A DNA stretch of 23,870 nt, taken from JAYTQQ01 sp043784965 (GTDB lineage: Bacteria > Bdellovibrionota > Bdellovibrionia > Bdellovibrionales > JAMPXM01). Each line of letters starts with the position of its first letter. Position 1 is the stretch's first letter. The translations under genes were made by a program, and so were the position numbers. The notes below the pieces were generated by a model. That model was not told the origin of the DNA, did no database searches, and saw only the letters and a list, made by a program, of their open reading frames with translations. Below are positions 6,066 to 15,268 of this stretch, piece after piece. Location of the stretch: contig JAYVXS010000037.1 in the NCBI GenBank assembly GCA_043784965.1, positions 1 through 23,870 of the forward strand, in the 5' to 3' direction.

Positions 6066-7961
6066 ATGGGTTTGAAAATGATTTTTGCGGATAAGAAATT
6101 TCGCCCTCTATTTTGGACCCAGTTTTTAGGCTCATTGAATGATAACTTTCTTAAGAATGCACTCGTGGTTATGATCACCTTTAAAGGCATCACGGTTGCG
6201 GGACTTGGTTCGGCATCTGTAGTGGCCATTTCAAGTGGCCTCTTCATTTTGCCTTTCTTTCTTTTTTCTCCTCTTGCTGGCCAAGTAGCCGACAAGCTGA
6301 ATAAAGATCATCTAGTTAGACTTACCAAGATTTGGGAAGTCTTTATTATGTTGCTTGCGGGGCTCGGATTTTATTTTGAAAATTTCATCGTGCTTTTTGG
6401 CGTTCTTTTTCTGGCGGGAATACAGGCGACTCTTTTTGGCCCGGTAAAGTACAGTCTGCTTCCTGATTTGGTTGAAACACAAGAATTAGTCGAAGCCAAT
6501 GCCTATGTCGAGCTTGGCACTTTCTTGGCGATTCTTTTGGGCACTATTGGTGGCGGAATTGTTGTGTCACTCCCTGGCGGTCCATTTTGGATCATGAGTT
6601 TTCTCTTTGTCATTTCGATATTGGGTTTGGTTACTGGATATCAAGTTCCGAAAGTGAAGGCCGCGTGCCCTAAATTGAAGATCACGATAAATCCAATCCC
6701 AGCCTTTAAAGAGTCACTGAGGCTTCTTAAGGAGGCTAAGGCGATATTCAATTCTGTTCTGGGTATTTCTTGGCTGTGGTTTTTTGGCGCAGCGATTTTA
6801 ACCACCTTGCCAATTTATTGTAAGGATTTTTTGGGCGCCGGCGAGCAGGTCGTCACCTGTTTTCTTGCGATGTTCACTTTGGGTACGGGTATTGGTTCGA
6901 TCGTATGCGAAAAGCTATCATTTAAACGCATTGAAATTGGGTTAGTGCCTATTGGTTCTTTAGGGATGACAATTTTCTTGGTGGATCTATTTTTTGTCAG
7001 GCCCACATGGCCAGTTGATCCTAGCCATTTGCTTAGCCTTCGAGAATTCATGGCGCAGTCAAATAGTTTTAGGTTGATGGCTGACTTCTTTTTGATGTCA
7101 GCCTTTGGTGGCGTATTTGTATTGCCGCTTTATACGCTTATTCAAGACCGCAGTCATGCCGAGTCTAGATCGCGGGTGATCGCGGGTAATAATATTTTCA
7201 ATGCTTTGTTTATGGTGGTTTCAAGCCTTTCTATTATTTTATTTCACGCTTTTGAAATGAGCTATCCTAAAATATTTTTGACCCTCGGACTACTTAATTT
7301 TTTAGTGGCGCTCTATATTTATTCAATCGTGCCTGAGTTTACGCTGCGATTTTTGTCTTGGGTTATGGCCCGCGCACTTTACCGCTTAGAATGTATTGGC
7401 GAAGAGAATATCCCAAAAAGTGGCCCGGTAGTTTTAGTCTGCAATCATGCAAGCTTTGCAGATTGGCTAATCATATCGGCACTTGTTCGCAGGCCGATTC
7501 GCTTTGTGATGTATTACAAATTTTTCAATATTCCCATTCTAAATTATTTGATGAGACAGGCAAAGGTAATTCCGATTGCCGGGGCTAAGGAGGATGCGAA
7601 AATTCTCGCTGAGGCTTATGAAAGTATTTCAAGTGAACTGCGAAACGGCGAAATCGTCTGTATCTTTCCAGAGGGCAAAATCACTCGTGATGGTGAGATG
7701 GCTGTGTTTCGCAGTGGTGTTGAGAGAATCCTTGAGCGTGATCCGGTACCGGTTATTCCGATGGCATTAAAGGGTTTGTGGGATTCACTTTTTGGTTTTG
7801 GTGGTGGCAAGCCCCTGCAGAAACTTCCACGCCGGTGGCTGAGTCGAATTCAGTTGGTGATCAGTTCTAGCGTTCAGCCTAAACAAACTAATGCCCAAAT
7901 GCTCAGTGAAAAGGTTAAGCAGTTGTTGAATACAGATCATATTTCTAACAAAATCTTATAA
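6066..7961 (+). CDS. LplT-like lysophospholipid transporter fused to PlsC-type acyltransferase
   Basis: A 631-residue fusion. Residues 1 to about 415 are an MFS transporter of the LplT type, with the opening FWTQFLGSLNDNFLKNALV typical of that group and about 11-12 membrane helices. From about 425 on comes a soluble acyltransferase domain with motif I NHASFAD (H461, D466, the HX4D catalytic pair) and motif III FPEGK at 534-538. In E. coli, LplT flips lysophospholipids inward and Aas re-acylates them; here transporter and acyltransferase are one chain, and the acyl-ACP synthetase domain present in longer fusions is absent. The ATG at 6066 was chosen because AGAGGAG ends 5 bases before it; a GTG at 6060 lies inside that site. 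As the third gene of the pspA cluster it suggests phospholipid repair coupled to the membrane-stress response. The next gene is convergent, 47 bases away. Confidence 0.9.
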   Translation: MGLKMIFADKKFRPLFWTQFLGSLNDNFLKNALVVMITFKGITVAGLGSASVVAISSGLFILPFFLFSPLAGQVADKLNKDHLVRLTKIWEVFIMLLAGLGFYFENFIVLFGVLFLAGIQATLFGPVKYSLLPDLVETQELVEANAYVELGTFLAILLGTIGGGIVVSLPGGPFWIMSFLFVISILGLVTGYQVPKVKAACPKLKITINPIPAFKESLRLLKEAKAIFNSVLGISWLWFFGAAILTTLPIYCKDFLGAGEQVVTCFLAMFTLGTGIGSIVCEKLSFKRIEIGLVPIGSLGMTIFLVDLFFVRPTWPVDPSHLLSLREFMAQSNSFRLMADFFLMSAFGGVFVLPLYTLIQDRSHAESRSRVIAGNNIFNALFMVVSSLSIILFHAFEMSYPKIFLTLGLLNFLVALYIYSIVPEFTLRFLSWVMARALYRLECIGEENIPKSGPVVLVCNHASFADWLIISALVRRPIRFVMYYKFFNIPILNYLMRQAKVIPIAGAKEDAKILAEAYESISSELRNGEIVCIFPEGKITRDGEMAVFRSGVERILERDPVPVIPMALKGLWDSLFGFGGGKPLQKLPRRWLSRIQLVISSSVQPKQTNAQMLSEKVKQLLNTDHISNKIL

Positions 7962-8008
7962 ATTGACCAGCACTTACAATTTAACCAATCCTCATTATTT
8001 AATGGGGA

Positions 8009-8413
8009 CTAGGGCAACAGTCGTTCTTGCTCTTCGGGGGTTGGCAGCCTGCAAACATCACGTTTTCCAAAAATTTGAAAACGATATTTAGCGATAATTT
8101 TATAAATCCCATCGCGTAAAAAAATGGGTACAATAAGAAGTAGTTTGGCAAAGCTCCAGAGGCCGCCGAGTTCAGACAAAATATAGATAACGGCGGTGGA
8201 TCTTTCGAACTCTTGGCCGTCCTTTAAGAGAATAACAGTGTCATAATCATTTGCGATGGACTTTCGATTCAGCAGTATTTTAGCGGTTTTGCCCTGTAGA
8301 GAAGAAAATTTAAGTTTTTTTAGTCGATCAACTTGCATTAACCAATCGACAAAGCCGTTACAAAGATTGCAATAGCCATCGAAGAAAACAACTTTCACGT
8401 CGGGATTTGTCAT
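8009..8413 (-). CDS. DCC family thiol-disulfide oxidoreductase (DUF393)
   Basis: A 134-residue protein. The N-terminus carries VVFFDGYCNLCNGFV, the FDG-x-CxxC motif that names the DCC family. Further family marks are the charged KFSSLQG, a DTVILL strand and the C-terminal FGKRDVCRLPTPEEQERLLP, close to the family's R...CRxP..E..R ending. The motif resembles thioredoxin-type CxxC sites; substrates of the family are largely unknown. I place the start at the ATG at 8413, 8 bases after GAGG; an ATG at 8419 is closer to that site, and one at 8467 would add 18 unlikely residues with no ribosome site. It follows the DoxX-like gene by 62 bases on the same strand; DCC and DoxX genes are often neighbours, so co-function in redox or membrane biology is plausible. 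Confidence 0.88.
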   Translation of the reverse strand: MTNPDVKVVFFDGYCNLCNGFVDWLMQVDRLKKLKFSSLQGKTAKILLNRKSIANDYDTVILLKDGQEFERSTAVIYILSELGGLWSFAKLLLIVPIFLRDGIYKIIAKYRFQIFGKRDVCRLPTPEEQERLLP

Positions 8414-8475
8414 TTTCATTTCCTCTGCTGCTCCGCGGGTTATCCGCTCCTGACCTGCGGCCCTCATGGGACTAA

Positions 8476-8856
8476 TTATTTGGTCTTAAAAAGTGGGACA
8501 AATTTCTCACGATAAGAATACGCCAAAAATATTTCTCCACATAAAACAAAAATCGCCATTGGTAAACCTGAAGGTTCAATGAAGATATGTATTAGCACGA
8601 TATTGACAATCACCGGAGCTAAAAACACCAGGCCCAAGGCGGCGTAGAAATTGGTAAGTAAAAGCACCCCGCCTGTCACTTGCGTCGCAAAAATCAGCGG
8701 AAACATATACCCCATTTTTAAATAAACACCCATCATTTCTCCGATCAGTCCGCTCATGGGTGGGGTTGGAATGAAGTGAAGAAATCCATTTAAGCCAAAA
8801 ACTGTGAAGATGAGTCCGAGGAGGTTACGAACAATTAGAACGGAATATTTTTTCAT
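8476..8856 (-). CDS. DoxX-like four-helix membrane protein
   Basis: A 126-residue protein with four hydrophobic helices (about residues 7-26, 48-68, 72-92 and 98-115) and a basic C-terminus (REKFVPLFKTK). The first helix, VRNLLGLIFTVFGLNGFLHFI, followed by a P-rich loop, and the GGVLLLTNFYAALGLVFLAPVIVNI region match the DoxX/SURF4-related family. GGGAG lies about 6 bases before the ATG. Family members have been linked to quinone/thiosulfate oxidation, but most are of unknown role, and this small form lacks clear catalytic residues. It is the promoter-proximal gene of a pair with the DCC protein. Confidence 0.8.
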   Translation of the reverse strand: MKKYSVLIVRNLLGLIFTVFGLNGFLHFIPTPPMSGLIGEMMGVYLKMGYMFPLIFATQVTGGVLLLTNFYAALGLVFLAPVIVNIVLIHIFIEPSGLPMAIFVLCGEIFLAYSYREKFVPLFKTK

Positions 8857-9169
8857 AAAGGCTCCCTGCGCTTCGTATTAAATAAACTTGTAGATATGAT
8901 ATCTCGTCGAATCGCAATTTCAATCAGAATTAAGATTGACTCGACCAAGTAGCTTTATTTAGGAAGAGCATCGGTTCGAACCTAGGCTCTTTTGAAAAAA
9001 CTTTTCGCAGGAAGGCTGCCTTATTGTGTTTCATGCCGTTTTAATTATTTATCTGACGCAAGCAGAAGTCCTAAATAGTCTTCAATCTTGATTTTTTCAA
9101 AATTGCAGAATGAAAGTTCTTCTTGGCGGCGCCGGCAGTAACGCCAGCGCGCATATAAAAGTAAAAAAT
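8857..9169. other. Intergenic region between the DoxX-like gene and the A2M gene
   Basis: This stretch has no open frame with a plausible start and ribosome site on either strand. The only clear structure is the stem-loop at 9129-9150 downstream of the A2M gene, in a GC-rich patch that stands out from its AT-rich surroundings. The promoter of the minus-strand DoxX-DCC pair should lie near 8860-8920, but I do not see hexamers good enough to annotate. Confidence 0.5.
9129..9150 (-). terminator. Stem-loop downstream of the A2M gene (no U-tract)
   Basis: On the minus-strand transcript GCGCUGGCG pairs with UGCCGGCGC around a UUAC tetraloop: nine base pairs including two G-U wobbles. On the plus strand two of those pairs become mismatches, so the structure favours the A2M transcript, whose stop codon is 20 bases upstream. 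No run of U follows, so it is not a standard intrinsic terminator; it may protect the 3' end or help Rho-dependent termination. Confidence 0.4.
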
Positions 9170-12100
9170 CTACTCTAAAATCCTGATTTTTTGTCCAGCT
9201 GAATAGGCGGCAAACTCGGTCGCATACATTGGCTGAAGAGTCGCCGGGCTCACCTTGAAATCGCCCGCGGTGGTAGCGCGAATACGATATTTAAAGTTGT
9301 ATTCGCCTTGCGGAAGATGTTCAAAAAAGAAGTTGGTGCCACTATCACGAATTTCTTCATACCAATAAATGCCGAGATCCCATTTGTGCTGAGAATTGAC
9401 TGAGGTTGGCTCAAAGCCGGCGCCACGGGGATCACGCAAATGTACGTAGTCCACCGGGTGTTTTGACTTAAGTGAAATTTGCACTTCCACTTCATCGCCG
9501 ATATGAACACTGGCTCCCTCAGCAAGGGGCAGGAGTTGAACTTCTTTGCCAACTGTTTTTCTTAAGAAAAACTTTCGCTCAACTGAAAGAAAGTCGCCTT
9601 CGGCCTTTGCTGGCAATTTTTCAGTTGAAAAATGCCAAGTAGTCGAAGCAAACATTAGCCCGGGAGTTTCTTTTTCAACAATGACTGGCAGAAGGCTTGG
9701 CTTTAATTTTTCGCCTTCAAAAACAAACTGATTTTTCTTGCCGGTGTATTGGTCTGGTAAAAACTCAAGATCAATCACCTTTTCAGAACCTAGTTTAATT
9801 TTCGCAGCCTCTCTTTTGCCCATTTGTTGAGTCTTTGTCAGATAGTGCGCCAAAGAGTAAATGACTTCAGAGGTGGCACGAGTTGATTGCCAATGATTGA
9901 GTTTTTTATTTAAGAATATCCACTGAACTAAGCCGTCGCGTTTGGTATTGTCAGAGCCAAGTTCCATCAGGGTTCGAAGTGCAAAAGCATGGGTTTCAAT
10001 TGTATCATTGTACCATAGCCAACTGCGGTCTTCTCTTGCCCAGTGGGTGCCCTCGTCTTGAGAAAACTTAGCAGAATCCATAACACTATCCCATACTAAC
10101 TTCGAATCGGCTGGCCTTTTGGCTCGATGGAGTGTCAGTGCCAGGTAGCCCTTCAGATATGGCGAGTGTGCACGCCAATGTTTGAAACTGAAATCTAACA
10201 TTTTTGCGCGCTCGTCAGCGGTGAAAACATTTTGACCCCAAGATTCATCCGGATAATTTGAAAGAACATAATTTAAAAAGGTGATGGTCTCCCAGCAGGC
10301 ATTGTGGGCCATGCAAACGGAAACCATTTCATCTATATAATGCCGGTGAAGATAGCCCCAGGCCTTTTGAATCATTGGCTTTGGAACGTCGACGCCAAAT
10401 TCAAGTGCTTTTGAAAATCCGTAGACTATATAAAGTGTCATATACGGCGACGGTGGTCCGCCCGGAAACCAAGGAAATCCGCCGAGGCCAGTTTGTGCCT
10501 TCTCCATCTTGCGGAGTGCATCCTCACGGCTTTCGCGAGCAATACTCGAATCTAAAATATTGCTGAGCTCGTCTTCTTTTTCGGCTCCACCTTTTGCGTT
10601 TACTAGCCAAGGAGTTTCTTCAAGCGCCATTTTACGATTGGCATCGGGCTGGTCAAAACTCTCTAATTTGGTTTTTCGCTTGGACATAGACTTTGCCATT
10701 TTCTCAATGGCCGGGAACTTGCTAAAGATAGAAGTCATAATTCCAGTTGATAAAAACCGATTCAGTGTCTGCTCAATGCACTCATAAGGATAATTGACCA
10801 AATAGGGGAGGGCAGAAAGAACCGAATAGAAAAGCTGAGCGTCGATTTGTACGACCATTTTTTCACTAATCAGGCTTGGATCATCTTTTTTCAAGAAATC
10901 AGGAAAATTCATTTCTCTTTTGTCTTTATTGTTTAGGGTAACAAAGCGTGACTGCATCAAATGAAATCGCCCGGGTAAAATGGGCAGCGGTCTAAGCTCT
11001 CCGTCAGATGCCCCCTTGGATTTTGCCATGACCTTAAAGTAAACTAGGCCGGGCTTGGGCGGTACGTCCAACGGCACGACATGGGTGAAACTCTTTTTAG
11101 GTGCAACTGAAAAGCTGATATTTTCAAGCTTGTTTTTAGCAATTTTAAATTGGCTTGAAACATCTTTTACTTGTTTGTCGTCTAGTAATTGAATGTCTAG
11201 CGTGCCAGAAATAGCCTTGTCAGAAGCATTATTGACGACAATTTTGATTTGCGCCTTATCACCTTCTCTTAAAAAGCGTGGCAAGTAGGGGCGAACCATC
11301 AAATCTTTTACCGTTTGCATTTGCTTGCTGAGCGCTCCGGCTTTGAGATCCTTGGTTAAAGTTTGTAGCCACAAGGTCCACGATGTCACCGAGTCAGGCA
11401 CTTCAAAACTAATATCGACATCACCATTTTCTGAATTAGTTAAGTTTGGATAAAAGAAAGCATTTTCTGAAAAGTTACTCCTCATGGTATTAGCAGATTC
11501 TTCTGGTGTATTTGATCCCGCATCTTTTTTCTTGGCTAGCTTATCCATTTCATTTTCATCACCAGTATGGCGTTTTGATTCTTTTTTTACCACTTGTAAG
11601 CTGCCAGCTTCTTTCAACCTAATTTCACTTGAGGCACTATCTCCCATAGGGGGCATTGATGATGGTGCCGCGGCAAGGTTACTCATCAAACCTTCGTCCT
11701 GTGAACTCTTGTCCAACCTTTGTCCGCCGCTGGCGCCAAATCCTCCGCGTCGTCCGGGGCCACCGATGCCATAACTCGAATAAAAAATCAGACTGTCCTC
11801 TTGAGGTGGATTATAGTCACGCCTGTAGCTCATACTGTGATCGAAATAAGCTGAAGGTGCTTGGCCTAAGAGATATTGGGGTTGAGAGAGTTGGGCCCGG
11901 TTTGGGTATATAGAGAGCAAGGATTGAGAAGAATGGGGAGCTAGAGCATCAAGACTTCGATCGTACATATAAGCCAGCAATTGGGCCGAAGCTTTTTTGA
12001 TTGGAGCACCTTGCGGGCCGCTTAAATGAAAAGTCCATTTCTCTTTTTGTCCGGGTTGCAGACGATCACGAAAAGTTTTTGTTTCAATGCTAATTTCTTT

Positions 12101-15100
12101 ATTGTCCCACGGTACAAAAAGCGTCTCAGAAAATTGAATGGACTGATAATCATTCAATAGTCTAACTGAAAATGCCAGGCCGCCGCGATGTTCCTCTTTG
12201 ATTGGCCACTCAATCAGCAGCGAGTCTTTGCCTGATTTTAGATATCTCTTTTCGATCACTTTTTGATCTTGATAGACTTCAAAAATAAGCGTTTGATTTT
12301 TTAAGCCAGTAGGTAGCCAAAGATGAACCTTTTCATTAACTTTGGCGATAGCTTTGTCGAGTAAAAACAATCCAGGTAAAGCTGGTGCATAGGTCGAGTT
12401 GGCTACAAAAAACTCAACTTGGGTTTCGACATTTACAGCATATTGATCTTTAGTGGAGTAGCGTAGGCGATAGGCTCCCGCCTTAAGTGCTGACAAATTA
12501 AATGAAGCATCACCTTGTTCGTCTGTCTTGATAATTGCTTTTTGAACTTGGGCGCCTTGTTTCCAGTCGCGAACCACCAGCGACCAATTGTAAATTGGGC
12601 TCCATCTGGGTTGTTGAATATCCCCTGGCAATTGCAGTCCCTTAAGTGAAAGATTTTTTAAAAAAGAGGGCGGGCTTATCTCGGCCGGCATAGAAATCTG
12701 ATCTGGCTCATCAAGGCGATAGAGCTCCCATTGTCCAGTCCCAGGAGCAGGGCCACCAACCACCAGGCTGCGTTTCAAATTTATTTTAGTAGGTTGATTT
12801 TCAAATGCCATTTTGCTAGCCAAATTTAATTGCGCCTCGATCGCGGCGGCTGAGATGCTAAGGAATTTTTGGCTCGTTCTGGTCTCGCCACCCTCGTCGG
12901 TTACATCCGCACTGATCGTGAAAGTATATTTTAAGCCATCAATTTTTTTAGCAAGCCGTTCATCGGCAGTCGGGGTGAAGCTAATTTTAAAGTTGCCATC
13001 TTTGTCGAGATCCGTTGAGCCGCTTTGCACAATTTGCGATTTTTGAAAAGATGAGAAATCAAAATAACCCCAGAAACACCACCACGGGAACACCGCCTGC
13101 TTTTCAACTTTATAAACTACGCGTCCTTTAGAGAGTGGTAAACCAAAATAGTATTTGGCCTCACCGATGATTTCGGCCGGCTGATTGAAGCGCACCGCAG
13201 TTTTCTGTTCCTTCCAGGATAATTCAAAAGTTGGTCGTTTATATTCTTCGACGCGTAGGGAATGAGTTCCGTTAGTTGTCGATATTCGCCATGAGCCAAG
13301 AGTTCGACCAGTTGGAATATTAAACTCTCCCCAGGCGGCGCCAAACTCATCGGTTTTAACCTGAGACTTTTGAATCTCTTGGTTATTCATATCGAAGAGT
13401 GTGACCTGCGCATCCAGCTGGGTGGCTAGATGAAATTGGCCGGGTTTTAAATCACTGCGAAAATACACGGCCTTCCATTTAATTTTTTGTTGAGGGCGAT
13501 AGATAGATCGATCGGTATAAATGATGGCCCGAGTTTGCGCTTTAGGTTCACGGTACCTTCCACCAAGATAGAATTCCGAAATATTTAGGGCGCCCTTGTG
13601 TTCGGCTACTAAAAGGTATTGCCCGTCCGAGCCACCTAGTAGGGGGTTGTTTGAAAATTCTATTCGGCCATTTTTATCAGTGGTCTCTGATTTAATAAAC
13701 TGTGCACCCTTTGAATAGTCTCTTTTATAAAAATCGACTTTAACTCCAGGTAGAAGATCTCCGCTACTTCCCAGTATGGCTTCAACTTGCAGGGCGCTAC
13801 CATCAGGCAAGTTTTTTGAAGTCAACACAAAGGGGCCGAATGTCGCCATGATCCCGGTAATGATATTATCACTTGGTGCAAATGACGCCTGCATTGAGGC
13901 CACGACAATGTAAAAACCGTTTTCGTGTTTAGGGGGGGCAACAAAGTGCCAGTGGGATTTGAAGTCAGTGGTCTCGGCAAGCTCAGTTGACCATTCATAT
14001 TTTGGTTTTTGATTTTGAAGTTCGCGAAACTCCTTCCAGCTTGGAAGATAGTTATAATCTTTTGAAGTGAGAGCAAAATCTTTTTGATCAAATCGGTAAG
14101 AGCGAAAATAGACTTTCTTGAGATTTTTGTATTGCAGTCCGAAAGAGCGTTTGGACTGGCCGTCAAAGCGCATGCCCTGTAAGCTGAGCGTTGGTTGGTC
14201 GATAGTTGAAATCTGGTCACGACATTTTGCGGCGCCCAAACTTTTTGAGAATTTTTCACTTCCTTTGACAGCTATCTTTCGGGCGATGACCAGAGAATCT
14301 GGAGCGGAATTTTCTTGCCAAAATTCAGCTAGCGTCGCAGCCCCCATTGAATACCAAGGATTAGCTTCAGAGTGATCGAGCAATTTTTTAAGTTCATATC
14401 TAAGTACTTCGCGATCTTGGTCATCAGAAAATCGTGAATGAAGAATACGTAGAAGGGCCAATTTACTTTCTAAGGCACCTTGAATATTTAACTTTTGTTC
14501 GTTCCAGACGCGCAAATCTTCAAAAATATAGGCAATTTTTTGTATGGGGTGAATTTTGGGTGAGTTCAAGTCGATCGGACTTGAAAAGCTTGCGCGAATG
14601 AGATCAATTAAACCTAGTTGATAATAATCATTACTTTGTTCAGGCGTCCAGCCGGTTGAATCATTGAGCATTTGAACAAAGAGATAAGAAATAGAATCTC
14701 TTAAGCTTTCACGAATTTTATCGGGATAAGTGTTCGCACTCACGAAGTCAATAAATTCACTTTTATTTATACTATTTAGGCTTTGGCGGAGCTTCCAGGC
14801 GGCATTTAAACTCGAATAGGCTTCAGCAAAAATTTCTTGTGTCGTCCAGGTTTTTAAATCCTTAATTTGATTTGAATTGGTTTTTTCTCGTTTTACAATT
14901 TCCCAAGAATAAGAATGCGCATAATTCTGTAAGGCACGTGCATAAAATAAATTGAGTAGCACTTGCGCTCGTGCATCGGCTGGCCAAGTTCTGGCTTTCA
15001 AGTCTTTGACAGCCGTCTCATAGCCGTGAAGTGCCATTTCAATTTGTGTGGTTTTAACATATGCTCGTGCGAGTTCAATTGGATCGACAATGTTCTTTGT

Positions 15101-15268
15101 TTCAGCATTAAGATAATCTAGGGCTTCTTGCATTTTTTGATCGTGCGTTAAGCTGTCAATTTTGCTCATTAGACTTTGATATTGAGGTGACAGCTTTTTA
15201 GGTTCAGCGCCGATGGCAGATAAACTGAAAGCAAAAATAAAGATAATACAGCCAAGCCAAATTTTCAT
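9170..15268 (-). CDS. Secreted alpha-2-macroglobulin family protein with thioester motif
   Basis: A 2,032-residue protein, the largest here. The N-terminus (WLGCIIFIFAFSLSAIGA) is a signal peptide with an A-x-A-like cleavage site and no lipobox cysteine, unlike lipoprotein A2Ms such as E. coli YfhM. Residues 30 to about 350 are helical, TPR-like. Macroglobulin beta domains follow, with the MG2-type TDRSIYRPQQKIKWKAVYFR near 575-600. A glycine-rich, low-complexity and charged segment (about 1160-1260) precedes the A2M domain that starts near SENAFFYPN at about 1265. C1497-I-E-Q1500 in PYECIEQT is the intact thioester motif, followed by an alpha/alpha thioester domain and a final beta domain to about 2030. 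Bacterial A2Ms are thought to trap foreign proteases in the periplasm. The usual partner PBP1C is not adjacent. AGAGGT lies 4 bases before the ATG. The gene is divergent from a Crp/Fnr-type regulator. Confidence 0.95.
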   Translation of the reverse strand: MKIWLGCIIFIFAFSLSAIGAEPKKLSPQYQSLMSKIDSLTHDQKMQEALDYLNAETKNIVDPIELARAYVKTTQIEMALHGYETAVKDLKARTWPADARAQVLLNLFYARALQNYAHSYSWEIVKREKTNSNQIKDLKTWTTQEIFAEAYSSLNAAWKLRQSLNSINKSEFIDFVSANTYPDKIRESLRDSISYLFVQMLNDSTGWTPEQSNDYYQLGLIDLIRASFSSPIDLNSPKIHPIQKIAYIFEDLRVWNEQKLNIQGALESKLALLRILHSRFSDDQDREVLRYELKKLLDHSEANPWYSMGAATLAEFWQENSAPDSLVIARKIAVKGSEKFSKSLGAAKCRDQISTIDQPTLSLQGMRFDGQSKRSFGLQYKNLKKVYFRSYRFDQKDFALTSKDYNYLPSWKEFRELQNQKPKYEWSTELAETTDFKSHWHFVAPPKHENGFYIVVASMQASFAPSDNIITGIMATFGPFVLTSKNLPDGSALQVEAILGSSGDLLPGVKVDFYKRDYSKGAQFIKSETTDKNGRIEFSNNPLLGGSDGQYLLVAEHKGALNISEFYLGGRYREPKAQTRAIIYTDRSIYRPQQKIKWKAVYFRSDLKPGQFHLATQLDAQVTLFDMNNQEIQKSQVKTDEFGAAWGEFNIPTGRTLGSWRISTTNGTHSLRVEEYKRPTFELSWKEQKTAVRFNQPAEIIGEAKYYFGLPLSKGRVVYKVEKQAVFPWWCFWGYFDFSSFQKSQIVQSGSTDLDKDGNFKISFTPTADERLAKKIDGLKYTFTISADVTDEGGETRTSQKFLSISAAAIEAQLNLASKMAFENQPTKINLKRSLVVGGPAPGTGQWELYRLDEPDQISMPAEISPPSFLKNLSLKGLQLPGDIQQPRWSPIYNWSLVVRDWKQGAQVQKAIIKTDEQGDASFNLSALKAGAYRLRYSTKDQYAVNVETQVEFFVANSTYAPALPGLFLLDKAIAKVNEKVHLWLPTGLKNQTLIFEVYQDQKVIEKRYLKSGKDSLLIEWPIKEEHRGGLAFSVRLLNDYQSIQFSETLFVPWDNKEISIETKTFRDRLQPGQKEKWTFHLSGPQGAPIKKASAQLLAYMYDRSLDALAPHSSQSLLSIYPNRAQLSQPQYLLGQAPSAYFDHSMSYRRDYNPPQEDSLIFYSSYGIGGPGRRGGFGASGGQRLDKSSQDEGLMSNLAAAPSSMPPMGDSASSEIRLKEAGSLQVVKKESKRHTGDENEMDKLAKKKDAGSNTPEESANTMRSNFSENAFFYPNLTNSENGDVDISFEVPDSVTSWTLWLQTLTKDLKAGALSKQMQTVKDLMVRPYLPRFLREGDKAQIKIVVNNASDKAISGTLDIQLLDDKQVKDVSSQFKIAKNKLENISFSVAPKKSFTHVVPLDVPPKPGLVYFKVMAKSKGASDGELRPLPILPGRFHLMQSRFVTLNNKDKREMNFPDFLKKDDPSLISEKMVVQIDAQLFYSVLSALPYLVNYPYECIEQTLNRFLSTGIMTSIFSKFPAIEKMAKSMSKRKTKLESFDQPDANRKMALEETPWLVNAKGGAEKEDELSNILDSSIARESREDALRKMEKAQTGLGGFPWFPGGPPSPYMTLYIVYGFSKALEFGVDVPKPMIQKAWGYLHRHYIDEMVSVCMAHNACWETITFLNYVLSNYPDESWGQNVFTADERAKMLDFSFKHWRAHSPYLKGYLALTLHRAKRPADSKLVWDSVMDSAKFSQDEGTHWAREDRSWLWYNDTIETHAFALRTLMELGSDNTKRDGLVQWIFLNKKLNHWQSTRATSEVIYSLAHYLTKTQQMGKREAAKIKLGSEKVIDLEFLPDQYTGKKNQFVFEGEKLKPSLLPVIVEKETPGLMFASTTWHFSTEKLPAKAEGDFLSVERKFFLRKTVGKEVQLLPLAEGASVHIGDEVEVQISLKSKHPVDYVHLRDPRGAGFEPTSVNSQHKWDLGIYWYEEIRDSGTNFFFEHLPQGEYNFKYRIRATTAGDFKVSPATLQPMYATEFAAYSAGQKIRILE

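Noticed and set aside
8967..8995. Possible tRNA T-arm (GGTTCGAACC) in the intergenic region before the A2M gene
   Set aside because: The bases flanking the TTCGAA-like loop do not form a five-pair T stem, and no acceptor, D-arm or anticodon arm can be placed around it; it is just a short palindrome.
9129..9150. Calling the A2M downstream stem-loop a standard intrinsic terminator
   Set aside because: The stem is good, but no U-tract follows on the transcript; it is listed only as a low-confidence 3' structure.
11484..11913. Plus-strand open frames opposite the A2M gene
   Set aside because: They are antisense to a well-supported coding region, have no ribosome sites and encode low-complexity peptides that mirror the A2M sequence.
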